A DNA stretch of 64,000 nt from DAIDKA01 sp035503515 (GCA_035503515.1 DATJTJ010000064.1:19257-83256), one strand, 5' to 3'; shown: positions 50,782 to 59,611, numbered from the stretch's first letter. The notes: generated by a model not told the origin, from the letters alone. Translations and numbers: made by a program.

Positions 50782-50987
50782 GTGGCCTCCCAAATCCGGC
50801 CTGCACCTCATCACAGCCCCCTACCGCGGTCAACCGGGACAAGTGCTTTGCACCCCCGGTAGGTGACGCCCCTTCGGCCGATCAGGCTACACTGCCGGGT
50901 GCGGCATCCGCAGGGTTGCAAAACCAACTGCACGCTGTTTTCCCGGACCGTTCGGCCGATTGGCAAGCATTCACGAGGCAGGCACAT

Positions 50988-52181
50988 ATGAAGGACTCCC
51001 CCCAGAGGCCCCAGGAGACACTCCCGGTGCTGGACGACCCTGCGGCACAACGCCGGCGGTTCCTCGCGGAAGGTTCGATGTATGGGGCCGGCATCCTGGC
51101 AGGCCTGGGTCTGAGCCAGTACGTCCGCGCGCAGGGCGCCGCGCCCGCCGCGGGCGGCGCTGCGGCACCGGGCGGCTCCGCCCCGGGCCCGTTCAACCGC
51201 CCGCCGCCGCCGCCGGAACCGGCCTTTTCCCAGCGCGCGCCCCTGCATGAGCTGAAGGGCAAGGTGGCCTACATCACGGCCTCCTCCGATGGCATCGGTC
51301 TGGGGATCGCCCGCGCCGCTTCGGCGGCCGGCATGAAGGTGTGCATCGGCTATCGCAACGAGGATCGCCTCAAGGCGGCCCTGCCGCTGTTCAAGCCCGG
51401 TAATGCCGGTGTGCTGCCGATCAAGCATGACGTCACGGACCGCGACGCCTGGGCGAAGGTCCTGCAGACCATCAACGACAAGTTCGGCAACCTGCACCTG
51501 GTGGTCAACAACGCGGGCATCAAGACCTGGGCGAAGGCCAGCACGGTCTCCGCCAAGGACTGGGATGACGCCGTGGCCGTGAATTACACCGCCACCTACG
51601 ACAGCGTCGCGGTGTGCCTGCCGCACATGCTGCAGCATGGAGAGGGTGGGCATTTCGTGGTCACCTCCTCGATGAGTGGCCTGCTCCCGGGAGGACCTCT
51701 GGGGGTGTACACCGCCACCAAGATCGCGGCGGTCGGGCTCATCGAAGCCCTGCGCGTGGAACTCGAGGGCACCTCCGTCGGCACGTCGGCCTTCTGCCCG
51801 GGCGGCGTCAACACCGACAACTATCTGGGCAGCGGAGAGGCCAATCCCTATCTGGCCAAGCGCATGGCGAACCGTCCCGCCGGGGCTCCGGCGCGGCCCA
51901 ACAGGCCCCCGGCCGGCATGGATCCGCTCGAGGCCGGCGAGCGGGTACTCAATGGCGTCATCCACAACGACCTGTTCATCCTGACGCATCCGGAGTACAT
52001 GCCCGGCACGCAGAAGCGTTTCGACGCGATGCTCGAGTCCGAGCCGAAGGAGGACACGCCGCCGAACCCGGACCGGGTCCGTGGCGAGACGCGCGTACTG
52101 ACCTGCGGCATCTACCGACGCGAGATCGCGCACCGCCGGGAAAAACGCAGGTCCTTCCGCAGCGTGACGCTCGATACCTGA
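50988..52181 (+). CDS. Tat-exported SDR, first of a tandem pair
   Basis: A 397-residue protein: twin-arginine leader ('QRRRFLAEGSMYGAGILAG'), an Ala/Gly/Pro-rich linker (about 49-78) and an SDR domain. The dinucleotide motif is TASSDGIG (97-104), with Ala for the first Gly; VNNAG and YTATK are present. The C-terminal 'LNGVIHNDLFILTHPEYMPG' is LigD-like. The next gene is its duplicate. If exported folded by Tat, the enzyme could carry its cofactor into the periplasm, as glucose-fructose oxidoreductase does. The ATG at 50988 is the one that gives the leader. Confidence 0.8.
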   Translation: MKDSPQRPQETLPVLDDPAAQRRRFLAEGSMYGAGILAGLGLSQYVRAQGAAPAAGGAAAPGGSAPGPFNRPPPPPEPAFSQRAPLHELKGKVAYITASSDGIGLGIARAASAAGMKVCIGYRNEDRLKAALPLFKPGNAGVLPIKHDVTDRDAWAKVLQTINDKFGNLHLVVNNAGIKTWAKASTVSAKDWDDAVAVNYTATYDSVAVCLPHMLQHGEGGHFVVTSSMSGLLPGGPLGVYTATKIAAVGLIEALRVELEGTSVGTSAFCPGGVNTDNYLGSGEANPYLAKRMANRPAGAPARPNRPPAGMDPLEAGERVLNGVIHNDLFILTHPEYMPGTQKRFDAMLESEPKEDTPPNPDRVRGETRVLTCGIYRREIAHRREKRRSFRSVTLDT

Positions 52182-52205
52182 AGAACCTTCTTAGGACGCA
52201 CTGCC

Positions 52206-53300
52206 ATGAACAACCGACGCGAATTCCTCGGCACCACCTTGGGGATCGGCACCGGCACGCTGCTCGCGGGCCTGGGCCTCTCCCGATACGCCGCCGCCCA
52301 GGGCGCGACACCCGCGGCCCCGGCGGCCGGCGGTGCCCGCTCCCCCTGGGGTCCCCAACCCACCGTTTCCCAGCCGCCACCGCTGAAGGACCTCAAGGGC
52401 AAGGTCGCCTACGTGACCGCTGCCTCGGACGGCATCGGACTCGGCATCGCGCGGGCCGCCTCGAACGCCGGGATGATGGTCGTGATCGGCTATCGCAACG
52501 AGGATCGCCTCAAGGCCGCACTGCCCCTGTTCAAACCCGGCAATCCCGGCGTCATGCCCTTCAAGCACGATGTCACGGACCGCGATGGCTGGAAGGCCAT
52601 GGTCGAGGCCGTCAAGAGCAAGTACGGGAAACTGCATCTGGTCGTCAACAATGCCGGTATCAAGACCCTGCGCGAGGCCAGCCAGGCGAAGTTCGACGAA
52701 TGGGACAACGCGGTGGCCGTGAACTTCACCGCCATCTACAACAGCGTGGCGGCCTGCCTGCCGCACATGCTCGAGCACGGCGAAGGCGGCCATTTCGTCA
52801 CCACCGCCTCGATGGGAGGCCTGCTGCCGGGTGTCAACGCCGGCGTGTACACCTCGACCAAGATCGCCGCGGTCGGACTGATGGAGGCGCTGCGCGTGGA
52901 ACTGCAGGCGACCAACATCGGCACGGGTGTGTTCTGTCCCGGCGGCGTCAACACCGACAACTACGTGGGCATGGATGAACCGAATCCGTTCCGCAAACCG
53001 CGCCCGGGCATGACGCCGGAGATGATGAAGCGCATCGCCGCCACCTCGATGAGCCCGCTGGAGGCCGGTGAGCGCGTCATGAACGGCGTCGTCAACAATG
53101 ACCTGTTCATCCTGAGCCATCCGGAATTCGCGCCCGGCATGAAGGAACGGTTTGACGCTATCATGGCGTCGACGCCCGCCATCGAGAAGCCCATCCCGCC
53201 GGCACGCAGCCAGGCGGAGCTGGGCGTGCTGACGTGCGCCATCTACCCGCTCGAGATTGCCCACCGCAAACCCAAGCGCAGCAGTTACCGTACCGCCTAG
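52206..53300 (+). CDS. Tat-exported SDR, second of a tandem pair
   Basis: A 364-residue paralogue of the preceding gene, with 24 bases between them. The leader 'NNRREFLGTTLGIGTG' carries the twin arginines, followed by an Ala/Pro-rich linker (about 33-60) and an SDR domain with TAASDGIG (71-78), VNNAG and YTSTK. DNA identity to the first copy is high in places: the block around 51346-51380 and 52486-52520 is almost unchanged. This copy has a shorter leader region and a different segment at about 260-290 ('GMDEPNPFRKPRPGMTPEMM'). Substrate unknown; an aromatic alcohol or ketone is expected from the LigD-like C-terminus. Confidence 0.8.
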   Translation: MNNRREFLGTTLGIGTGTLLAGLGLSRYAAAQGATPAAPAAGGARSPWGPQPTVSQPPPLKDLKGKVAYVTAASDGIGLGIARAASNAGMMVVIGYRNEDRLKAALPLFKPGNPGVMPFKHDVTDRDGWKAMVEAVKSKYGKLHLVVNNAGIKTLREASQAKFDEWDNAVAVNFTAIYNSVAACLPHMLEHGEGGHFVTTASMGGLLPGVNAGVYTSTKIAAVGLMEALRVELQATNIGTGVFCPGGVNTDNYVGMDEPNPFRKPRPGMTPEMMKRIAATSMSPLEAGERVMNGVVNNDLFILSHPEFAPGMKERFDAIMASTPAIEKPIPPARSQAELGVLTCAIYPLEIAHRKPKRSSYRTA

Positions 53301-53309
53301 AGGTCGCAC

Positions 53310-54197
53310 ATGCCAGGGGACCGGTCCGACTGGATCACGATTCGTTCGACCGGTCTTTCAGCCAGCATCGATCCGCAGGGCGCGCAGCTGTCGCGCCTGC
53401 TCGATGCGGACGAACGCGACCTGCAATGGCAAGGAGACCCGGCCATCTGGGCGGGCCGGGCCCCGCTCCTGTTTCCCATCGTCGGCATGCTGGTCGACGG
53501 CCAATACCGCACCGGCGGCCACAGCTATTCCTTGTCCCGTCACGGTTTTGCGCGCAACCGACGCTTCACCGTAACCGAGTTCGGTCCCGCCAGCGTGACC
53601 TTCGCCCTCAGGGCCGACGCGCAGACGCGGGCGGTCTATCCCTTCGAGTTCGAACTGGATGTGAATTTCGCGCTCGAGGAGGCAACGTTGGGCGTCACCA
53701 GCTGGATCCGCAACCGCGGCAGCACTGACATGCCCGCAAGCCTCGGCTATCACCCGGCCTTCGCCTGGCCGCTGCCCTACGGCGAGAATCGCGCGGCCCA
53801 TTTCATCGAGTTCGAGTGCGATGAGCCCGCCCCGATCCGCTGCCTGGACGGCAATGGACTGCTGACTCCGCGGCATCTGGCGACGCCCGTCGTGAACCGC
53901 AGGCTGCTGCTGCGCGATGAGCTGTTCCGTTCGGATGCGCTGATCTTCGACCGTCTCGCCAGCCGCAGCGTCACATACGGCAGCGAGGCGGGGCCGCGCA
54001 TCGCCGTCAGTTTCCCCCACGTGCCCTATCTTGGGATCTGGACCAAACCCGGCGCGGATTTCATCTGCATCGAGCCCTGGCAAGGTATCACGGACCCGCA
54101 GGGTTTCAGCGGCGAGCTCAAGGACAAACCCGGAATCCTGATCGTGCCGCCCGGCGGAGCCGTCTCGGTTGCAATGGCGATCACCTTGCTGCCTTGA
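53310..54197 (+). CDS. Aldose 1-epimerase-family protein (LacX-like)
   Basis: A 295-residue galactose-mutarotase-fold protein. 'HGFARNRRF' carries the first active-site His/Arg, 'LGYHPAFAWPLP' the second His, and 'FICIEPWQGITDPQ' the catalytic Glu. The family interconverts anomers of aldoses or binds hexose-6-phosphates. Relation to the aromatic genes is unclear; sugar units released from lignin-carbohydrate material would be one link. It follows the Tat-SDR pair by 9 bases on the same strand and overlaps the GntR gene end by 17 bases. Confidence 0.85.
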   Translation: MPGDRSDWITIRSTGLSASIDPQGAQLSRLLDADERDLQWQGDPAIWAGRAPLLFPIVGMLVDGQYRTGGHSYSLSRHGFARNRRFTVTEFGPASVTFALRADAQTRAVYPFEFELDVNFALEEATLGVTSWIRNRGSTDMPASLGYHPAFAWPLPYGENRAAHFIEFECDEPAPIRCLDGNGLLTPRHLATPVVNRRLLLRDELFRSDALIFDRLASRSVTYGSEAGPRIAVSFPHVPYLGIWTKPGADFICIEPWQGITDPQGFSGELKDKPGILIVPPGGAVSVAMAITLLP

Positions 54198-54936
54198 GGG
54201 CGGCGAACAGGGTGGACCGCGGCGCGCCCGCATCGGCCGCCTCGAGCATGTTGATGCTCTTCTTCACGGTATTCACGTGTTCGCGCATCAGGAACTCGAC
54301 CCGAGTCGCCTGCCCCGCCTGCAGGGCGTCGAGCACCGCGTAGTGCTGCTGATGGGCGTTCCAGAGCGCATCGAACATCGCCGCAAGATCGGTGGCATCG
54401 AAAGCGATGGCGGCCGCCGCCGCGAACGGAATGCTGGCGATACGTTCGATCGCATCGGCCGTCACCGGACTGCCGGCGGCCTCGATGATCAATGCGTGAA
54501 AGCGCGCGTTCATCGAGCCGTACGCCGCTTCGTCGGATTCGACCAGATGGCCCTTGGCGAAAATGCGGCTGCCCTCCTCGAGGCACTCGCGCAGCCGGGC
54601 GAGGAACGCCGGCGTGGCGCCACGCTCGGCGATACGTCGTGCCGCGAATCCTTCGAGCAGGCCGCGCACGTCGATGGCGTCCAGGATGTCCGAGTGGGTG
54701 AAGGTGCGCACGAGGTAGCCGCGGGTGCCGGACTCCACCAGCAGCCCCTCCCGGGCCAGCAGCGGCAGTGCCTGCCGGATGGGCGTGCGCGACATGCCCA
54801 GGGCCTGGGCCAGCATCGCCTCGGCCACCCGCTGGCCGCCCTGCAGGCGGCCGCGCAGGATCATCTCCCGGATACTGACGGTCGCCCGTGCAAGCTGGGT
54901 GTCGGTCACGCTGCGATCCTCTCCCACGGATCCCAT
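54181..54936 (-). CDS. GntR-family (FCD/VanR-like) transcriptional regulator
   Basis: A 251-residue regulator with an N-terminal winged helix (about 10-80; 'AEAMLAQALGMSRTPIRQAL') and a helical FCD effector domain (about 90-235; 'MNARFHALIIEAAGSP' includes metal/ligand histidines). It diverges from the gallate dioxygenase gene and is its likely repressor, through GGATCC-centred sites. VanR of Caulobacter, of the same class, binds a GGATCC-centred palindrome (recalled, not checked) and responds to vanillate, so an O-methylated or hydroxylated benzoate is a plausible effector. The ATG at 54936 itself overlaps one such site; a downstream GTG start is possible. Confidence 0.85.
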   Translation of the reverse strand: MGSVGEDRSVTDTQLARATVSIREMILRGRLQGGQRVAEAMLAQALGMSRTPIRQALPLLAREGLLVESGTRGYLVRTFTHSDILDAIDVRGLLEGFAARRIAERGATPAFLARLRECLEEGSRIFAKGHLVESDEAAYGSMNARFHALIIEAAGSPVTADAIERIASIPFAAAAAIAFDATDLAAMFDALWNAHQQHYAVLDALQAGQATRVEFLMREHVNTVKKSINMLEAADAGAPRSTLFAALKAAR

Positions 54937-55019
54937 AGGGTCAATTTGGATCCAGTGGGCCTCCCAGGCCCGAAATTATGTTAATGAAGTGTGGGGTTGC
55001 TTGACCAAATGGGATCCAA
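54925..55019. promoter_or_regulatory. Three GGATCC-centred GntR operator candidates
   Basis: GGATCC occurs three times in 90 bases with related flanks: 54928-54933 (minus strand ATGGGATCCGTG, at the gntR start codon), 54948-54953 (TTTGGATCCAGT) and 55012-55017 (ATGGGATCCAAC). The second and third match ATTGGATCCAAT, the VanR-type consensus as I recall it, at 10 of 12 positions. The third sits in the spacer of the dioxygenase promoter; the first would give autoregulation. Confidence 0.65.
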
Positions 55020-55029
55020 CCACTATATC
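55001..55029 (+). promoter_or_regulatory. Sigma-70 promoter of the gallate dioxygenase gene
   Basis: TTGACC (55001-55006), a 17-base spacer and TATATC (55024-55029), close to consensus in both boxes. The spacer contains the GGATCC operator at 55012-55017, so bound repressor would block RNA polymerase. The gene's ATG is 52 bases further, after an AGAGG ribosome site. Confidence 0.7.
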
Positions 55030-55080
55030 AACGGCCGGAACGCCGTGGTGCTTGCGCAAACTTCCAGAGGATTATTGTAA

Positions 55081-56355
55081 ATGGCTACGATCGTCGGCGG
55101 CATCGCCACCTCACACACCCCGACCATCGGCTTTGCCCTGGATGCCAACAAGCACAACGATCCGGTGTGGGCACCGATCTTTGCCGGCTACAAGCCGGTG
55201 CAGGAGTGGCTCGCGCGCAAGCGGCCGGATGTGCTGTTCCTCATCTATAACGATCACATCACCTCGTTTTTCTTCGATCACTACTCCCAGTTCGCCTTGG
55301 GGGTCGGCGACCGCTACTGGCCGGCTGACGAGGGCGGCGGTCCGCGCAAGTTGCCCGCCATCGACGGCCATCCCGACCTCGCCCGCCATATCGCGATGGG
55401 ACTGGTCGCCGATGAATTCGACCTCGGTTATTTCCAGGCCAAGGGCCTCGATCATGGCGCCTTCTCGCCGCTGTCGCTGCTGTGGCCGCGCGAGGGGGGC
55501 CGCTGGCCGGGGGCCATCGTCCCGCTGCAGGTGGGTGTCCTGCAGTTCCCCATTCCTTCGGCCAAGCGCTGCTTCAAGCTGGGTCACTCGCTGCGCAAGG
55601 CCATCGAGAGCTACCCGGCGGACCTGAAGGTCGCGGTCGTCGGCACCGGGGGTCTGTCCCACCAGATCCATGGCGAGCGGGCCGGGTTCAACAACACCCC
55701 GTGGGACATGGAGTTCCTGGACCTGATCGAAAAGGACCCGGAAAAACTCACCGAGATATCGATCGCGGACTACGCCCGGCTCGGGGGCTGCGAAGGGTCG
55801 GAAGTGGTGATGTGGCTGGTGATGCGCGGCGCCCTGAACCGGCGCGTCAGGAAACTGCATCAGGCCTACTACCTGCCTTCGATGACGCCCATCTGCACGG
55901 TGATCTTTGAGAACGAGCCGGACGAGGGCACCGGTGAATCGGTGGACGCCTACCGCAAGCGCATCGGCCACGAATGGGCCGGCATGAATGAGATTCCGGG
56001 CACGTACCCCTTCACGCTGGATCGCAGCGTCAAGGCCTACCGGCTGAACAACTTCCTGCATGATCTGATCAAGCCGGAGACGCGTTCACGCTTCCTCACC
56101 GAACCCGAAGTCCTGTTCGAGGAAGCCGGACTCACGACCGAAGAGCGCAACATGCTGCGCCAGCGCGACTGGCGGGCGCTCATTCATTACGGCGTGATTT
56201 TCTTCCTGCTGGAAAAGCTCGGTGCCGTCATCGGCACCACCAATCTGCACATCTACGCCGCCATGCGGGGCCAGTCGCTGGAGGATTTCCAGAAAACCCG
56301 CAATTCGCAGATCCTGTACTCGGTGGCGGGAGATGTGGCGCCCGCGAAGGCCTAG
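55081..56355 (+). CDS. desB: Gallate dioxygenase (DesB/GalA), class III extradiol
   Basis: A 424-residue enzyme with a LigB-like catalytic N-terminal part and a LigA-like C-terminal part, the fused layout and length of DesB (about 418) and GalA. His12 ('SHTPT') and His59 ('YNDHITSFF') are iron ligands at the positions I recall for DesB, and the Glu ligand lies in 'CEGSE' (238-241). 'GLDHGAF' and 'GLSHQIHGERAGFNNT' are further active-site blocks. It opens the ring of gallate to 4-oxalomesaconate. Protocatechuate 4,5-dioxygenase side activity is possible. It is transcribed alone from a GntR-controlled promoter and converges on the LLM gene with a 4-base overlap. Confidence 0.9.
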   Translation: MATIVGGIATSHTPTIGFALDANKHNDPVWAPIFAGYKPVQEWLARKRPDVLFLIYNDHITSFFFDHYSQFALGVGDRYWPADEGGGPRKLPAIDGHPDLARHIAMGLVADEFDLGYFQAKGLDHGAFSPLSLLWPREGGRWPGAIVPLQVGVLQFPIPSAKRCFKLGHSLRKAIESYPADLKVAVVGTGGLSHQIHGERAGFNNTPWDMEFLDLIEKDPEKLTEISIADYARLGGCEGSEVVMWLVMRGALNRRVRKLHQAYYLPSMTPICTVIFENEPDEGTGESVDAYRKRIGHEWAGMNEIPGTYPFTLDRSVKAYRLNNFLHDLIKPETRSRFLTEPEVLFEEAGLTTEERNMLRQRDWRALIHYGVIFFLLEKLGAVIGTTNLHIYAAMRGQSLEDFQKTRNSQILYSVAGDVAPAKA

Positions 56356-57344
56356 AGCGCATCGCGTACCCGGGCCGCGAGCTCGAACGATCTCAGGCGC
56401 GCCTGGTGATCGTGGATATGGCCGCTGATGATCAGTTCATCGGCGGCGGTGCGCTTGAGGAAATCCCGCAGGCCGCGCTCGATGGTGGCGGTATCGCCGA
56501 CGAAAGAGCACTCCAGTGCCTGCCCCAGGCCTGCGAGTTCCGCTTCGCTGACGACGCTCGCGATGGCGCTCACCGGCGCCGGCAGCGGCCCGGGTTGGCC
56601 GCGCCGCAGGCGTACGAATGCCTGTTGCAGCGAAGTGAACAGGTACCGCGCCTCGGCATCCGTCGGGGCGGCGATGACGTTCGCCGCGACCATGGCATGC
56701 GGCCGTTGCAGCTGCTTCGAGGGTTTGAATCTCGATCTGTAGATCTCCAGCGCCGGCATCAGGGCATCGGGCGCGAAGTGCGATGCGAACGCAAACGGCA
56801 GGCCGAGCGCAGCCGCGAGGCTGGCGCCAAAAAGGCTCGAACCCAGGATCCACAGGGGTACCCGGGTGCCCTCCCCCGGAATCGCACGGACCGCCTGCCC
56901 GGCTACCGCAGGCTCGAGATAGGCCTGCAGTTCCATGACATCCTGCGGAAAATTCTCCGCACTGGTCGCAAGATCGCGCCGCAACGCCCGCGCGGTGAGC
57001 ATGTCGGTTCCGGGCGCACGCCCCAGCCCCAGGTCAATGCGATCGGGATACAGCGTCGCCAGCGTTCCGAACTGCTCGGCAACCACCAGGGGCGCATGAT
57101 TGGGCAGCATGATGCCGCCTGAACCGATGCGGATCCGGCCGGTTCCGGCCGCGACATGCGTCAGTACCACGACGGTCGCGGCGCTGGCGATGCCCGTCAT
57201 ATTGTGGTGCTCGGCCAGCCAGAAACGTTGGTAGCCGAGCTCTTCGACGTGCCTCGCCAGCTCGAGCGTATTGCGCAGCGCCTGCGCCGCGGTTCCCCCG
57301 GCGACGATCGGGGAAAGATCAAGTACCGAAAACGGAATGCCCAC
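56352..57344 (-). CDS. LLM-class (luciferase-like) flavin-dependent oxidoreductase, YhbW type
   Basis: A 330-residue TIM-barrel luciferase-like protein. 'FWLAEHHNMTGIASAATVV' and 'RIRIGSGGIMLPNHAPL' are the hallmark blocks of the MsnO8/YhbW subgroup, and 'YPDRIDLGLGRAPGTD' follows. Such proteins use FMNH2 or are F420-like and act as monooxygenases on unknown substrates. The ATG at 57344 is clear. It ends against desB, with coding ends overlapping by 4 bases. No link to the aromatic pathway can be shown. Confidence 0.85.
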   Translation of the reverse strand: MGIPFSVLDLSPIVAGGTAAQALRNTLELARHVEELGYQRFWLAEHHNMTGIASAATVVVLTHVAAGTGRIRIGSGGIMLPNHAPLVVAEQFGTLATLYPDRIDLGLGRAPGTDMLTARALRRDLATSAENFPQDVMELQAYLEPAVAGQAVRAIPGEGTRVPLWILGSSLFGASLAAALGLPFAFASHFAPDALMPALEIYRSRFKPSKQLQRPHAMVAANVIAAPTDAEARYLFTSLQQAFVRLRRGQPGPLPAPVSAIASVVSEAELAGLGQALECSFVGDTATIERGLRDFLKRTAADELIISGHIHDHQARLRSFELAARVRDAL

Positions 57345-57380
57345 CGCGCATGCTCAGTTCCAGGGGAACCCGACTATGAA

Positions 57381-59243
57381 TCAGAGCTGGCACAAAAGGT
57401 AGGGTGGCGAGCTGATCCTGAGGGTCGCAGGCGCCGGGCAGCCGCCGGCGTCACGCTTGATCACGACATTGTGAATGCCGTTCCTTCGCGCATACGCGAC
57501 GAAATCCTCCGGGCCGTGCAGTTGCCTGACCGCGAGCAGTCGTGGCATCCACTGGTTATAGAAGGCCGGCAGCCACATTACCGCGGCGCCCTGGTTTTCG
57601 CCGACCCAGACCATTTTCCGCGCCTGCAGCTGGAAGGTCTCGAACTCGTCTGCCAGCGGCACCAGGAACACCCCTTGAATGTCACTGCTTCTGATCCTGT
57701 CGACGAAGTTGAGCCAACGGGTGTTGGTGTCGGTCGAGTAGAACTGCAGTGGATAGGTGTACTGGCCGGGCCACAGGATCGAGCCTGCGGCAATGGCACA
57801 GGCCACCCCCAAGGCGCCCAATCCCAGCGCCCATTGTTTTGCCGACGACGCGGCGCCGGGCCACCACACCACGCCGAATGCCGCGGCGACCGCGGCAGTG
57901 ATCGCGCACCGCGCCAGGGCAAAATGCTGCTGGGCCAGTTCCCTGATCAGTTCCAGCGCGAACAGGGCGATACAGAGCAAGGCGAGTTGGCGGGCGTGGC
58001 GACCGATCGGAAGCAACCAGCGCCGCAATCCCGGCGTCTGTGCTTCGGGCGTGTCAGACACGGCGATCAGCAATGCCAGCAGCAGCACGAGTAGACCGGC
58101 GACGCTTTCGCCCGTGAACGCCAGGCACAACAGGATCACCAGTCCGAGATTGCGCTTGCCGGTTCCGCCCCCCAACACACGCAGGACGCCGGCGGCGATG
58201 ATCAGTACCACCGCCATGGCCTGTTCGACGCCGGAGGATCTCAGCATGTGCAGATTGAAGACGAACCGGTTGTCGATGAGGTACGGCAATGGGATTCCGA
58301 CGAGGAACAACAGTGCCCAGGCGAGCTGGAGGCACAGCCAGAAGCGGCTGTTCGGGATCAGCAGTGCAGCCGATAGCCCGGCCGCGAACAGCAGCGCCAA
58401 TTTCGCGAGGCTGGGCAGGGTTGCCGCTTCGATGAGGAAATGAACCGGATAGTACTGCCTGATGTAGTAGATGTAGCTGAATCTGACCGCAGTGTCCGGT
58501 CCATGCACCGCGGTGGCGATCCAGATCGCGACCGGCGCCGCAAACACTGAAAAGGCGACCGCCGACGCCAGGATTTCCCGGCCGCGGACCGACTTTCTCA
58601 CCGCAATGACGGTCAGCGAATTTGCGATCAGCATCCAGATGCCGATGAAGGCGTTGATCGCGAACGCAACTCCCGTCATGGCGAAGGACGAAGCCAGTCT
58701 GTTGCGCGCCAGGAGGCCTAGCGACACGAACACGAATCCCCACGTCACCTCGCTTTGGGTGAAATAGCTCAGGAACATACCGTGTCCGCCCACCAGCGAA
58801 AGCCCCTGCAGCCAGGGGCTCAGGGCCGCAACGGCCAGGCACAAGATCATGGCAGGCAGGCTCTTCAGGCCCAGGGATCTGAACAGGAACAGCAATCCTG
58901 CAAAGCCGCCGGCCCGACTCAGGAGATTGGCCCACCAGAAGACTTCCCGGACGTTGCTCTCATTGCAGATCGTCCGCAGCAGGGGCCAGACGATGGACGT
59001 GAAGTTGCCCAGCGACCCATAGAAGGCATCCGTCGAGAACTCCCTGTTCTCGGACAGCCGCAGCACATACGGAATGTGGAAAATATTGTTCTGCACGCCA
59101 TACTGGAATCCCGTCAGTGTCACGGACACCAGTGCGAGCGCGAGGGACAGTACGACGTAGCCTGCCGCGACCCAAAGCCAGCGCTCGGCCGGGATCTCCT
59201 TGCCGGGCTCCAGTGCGTCCCCTGGCGCCTGATCGAGAATCAT
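57381..59243 (-). CDS. Large polytopic membrane protein of unknown function
   Basis: A 620-residue protein with roughly 12-14 hydrophobic helices between about 20 and 500, and a C-terminal soluble domain. That domain has 'TRWLNFVDRIRSSDIQGVFL', 'ENQGAAVMWLPAFYNQWMPR' and a Cys-containing end. The plan resembles lipid-linked-sugar glycosyltransferases of the GT-C type and DUF6798-like proteins, but I see no certain catalytic Asp motif in the first loop ('QNNIFHIPYVLR' occupies it). It overlaps the small EamA/SMR-like gene (ATGA) and diverges with it from a HAD-UbiA prenyltransferase, suggesting envelope glycoconjugate work. Confidence 0.7.
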   Translation of the reverse strand: MILDQAPGDALEPGKEIPAERWLWVAAGYVVLSLALALVSVTLTGFQYGVQNNIFHIPYVLRLSENREFSTDAFYGSLGNFTSIVWPLLRTICNESNVREVFWWANLLSRAGGFAGLLFLFRSLGLKSLPAMILCLAVAALSPWLQGLSLVGGHGMFLSYFTQSEVTWGFVFVSLGLLARNRLASSFAMTGVAFAINAFIGIWMLIANSLTVIAVRKSVRGREILASAVAFSVFAAPVAIWIATAVHGPDTAVRFSYIYYIRQYYPVHFLIEAATLPSLAKLALLFAAGLSAALLIPNSRFWLCLQLAWALLFLVGIPLPYLIDNRFVFNLHMLRSSGVEQAMAVVLIIAAGVLRVLGGGTGKRNLGLVILLCLAFTGESVAGLLVLLLALLIAVSDTPEAQTPGLRRWLLPIGRHARQLALLCIALFALELIRELAQQHFALARCAITAAVAAAFGVVWWPGAASSAKQWALGLGALGVACAIAAGSILWPGQYTYPLQFYSTDTNTRWLNFVDRIRSSDIQGVFLVPLADEFETFQLQARKMVWVGENQGAAVMWLPAFYNQWMPRLLAVRQLHGPEDFVAYARRNGIHNVVIKRDAGGCPAPATLRISSPPYLLCQL

Positions 59244-59611
59244 GAGCTGGCCACCAGCCATACTCCCGAACAGATGAGCACCACGCCGGCCAACCGCAGC
59301 AGGTGCACCTGCTCGCCCAGCAGATAGCCGATGGCCACCGTGAATACGAAACCGAGCCCGACCAGGGGATAGGCCTTGCTGACCTCCCACTTCGACAGCA
59401 CGGCCAGCCACACGACCGCGCCCAGGCCGTACAGCAGGAAGCCGCCGAGCACATATCTGTTCGTGAGCACCGAGAACAGCGCGCTCAACGCCGGGGGTCG
59501 GCCGAGGGTCGCGCGTACGGCGGGGCTCGACATCCCCGCCTTCAAGGAGAACTGCGCGGCGACCGACAGCGCAATGCTGATTACCGCAGTGAACAGTGGC
59601 TTCATGGGCAT
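59240..59611 (-). CDS. Small EamA/SMR-type four-helix membrane protein
   Basis: A 123-residue hydrophobic protein with four predicted helices ('TAVISIALSVAAQFSLKAG', 'VLGGFLLYGLGAVVWLAVL', 'AYPLVGLGFVFTVAIGYLLG', 'LRLAGVVLICSGVWLVA'). It looks like half of an EamA transporter, as in ArnE/ArnF flippases for undecaprenyl-linked sugars. Starts at 59611 or 59605 are both possible. Coupled to the polytopic protein downstream, it probably flips a lipid-linked sugar for it. No glutamate typical of EmrE is seen in helix 1, so drug efflux is less likely. Confidence 0.75.
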   Translation of the reverse strand: MPMKPLFTAVISIALSVAAQFSLKAGMSSPAVRATLGRPPALSALFSVLTNRYVLGGFLLYGLGAVVWLAVLSKWEVSKAYPLVGLGFVFTVAIGYLLGEQVHLLRLAGVVLICSGVWLVASS

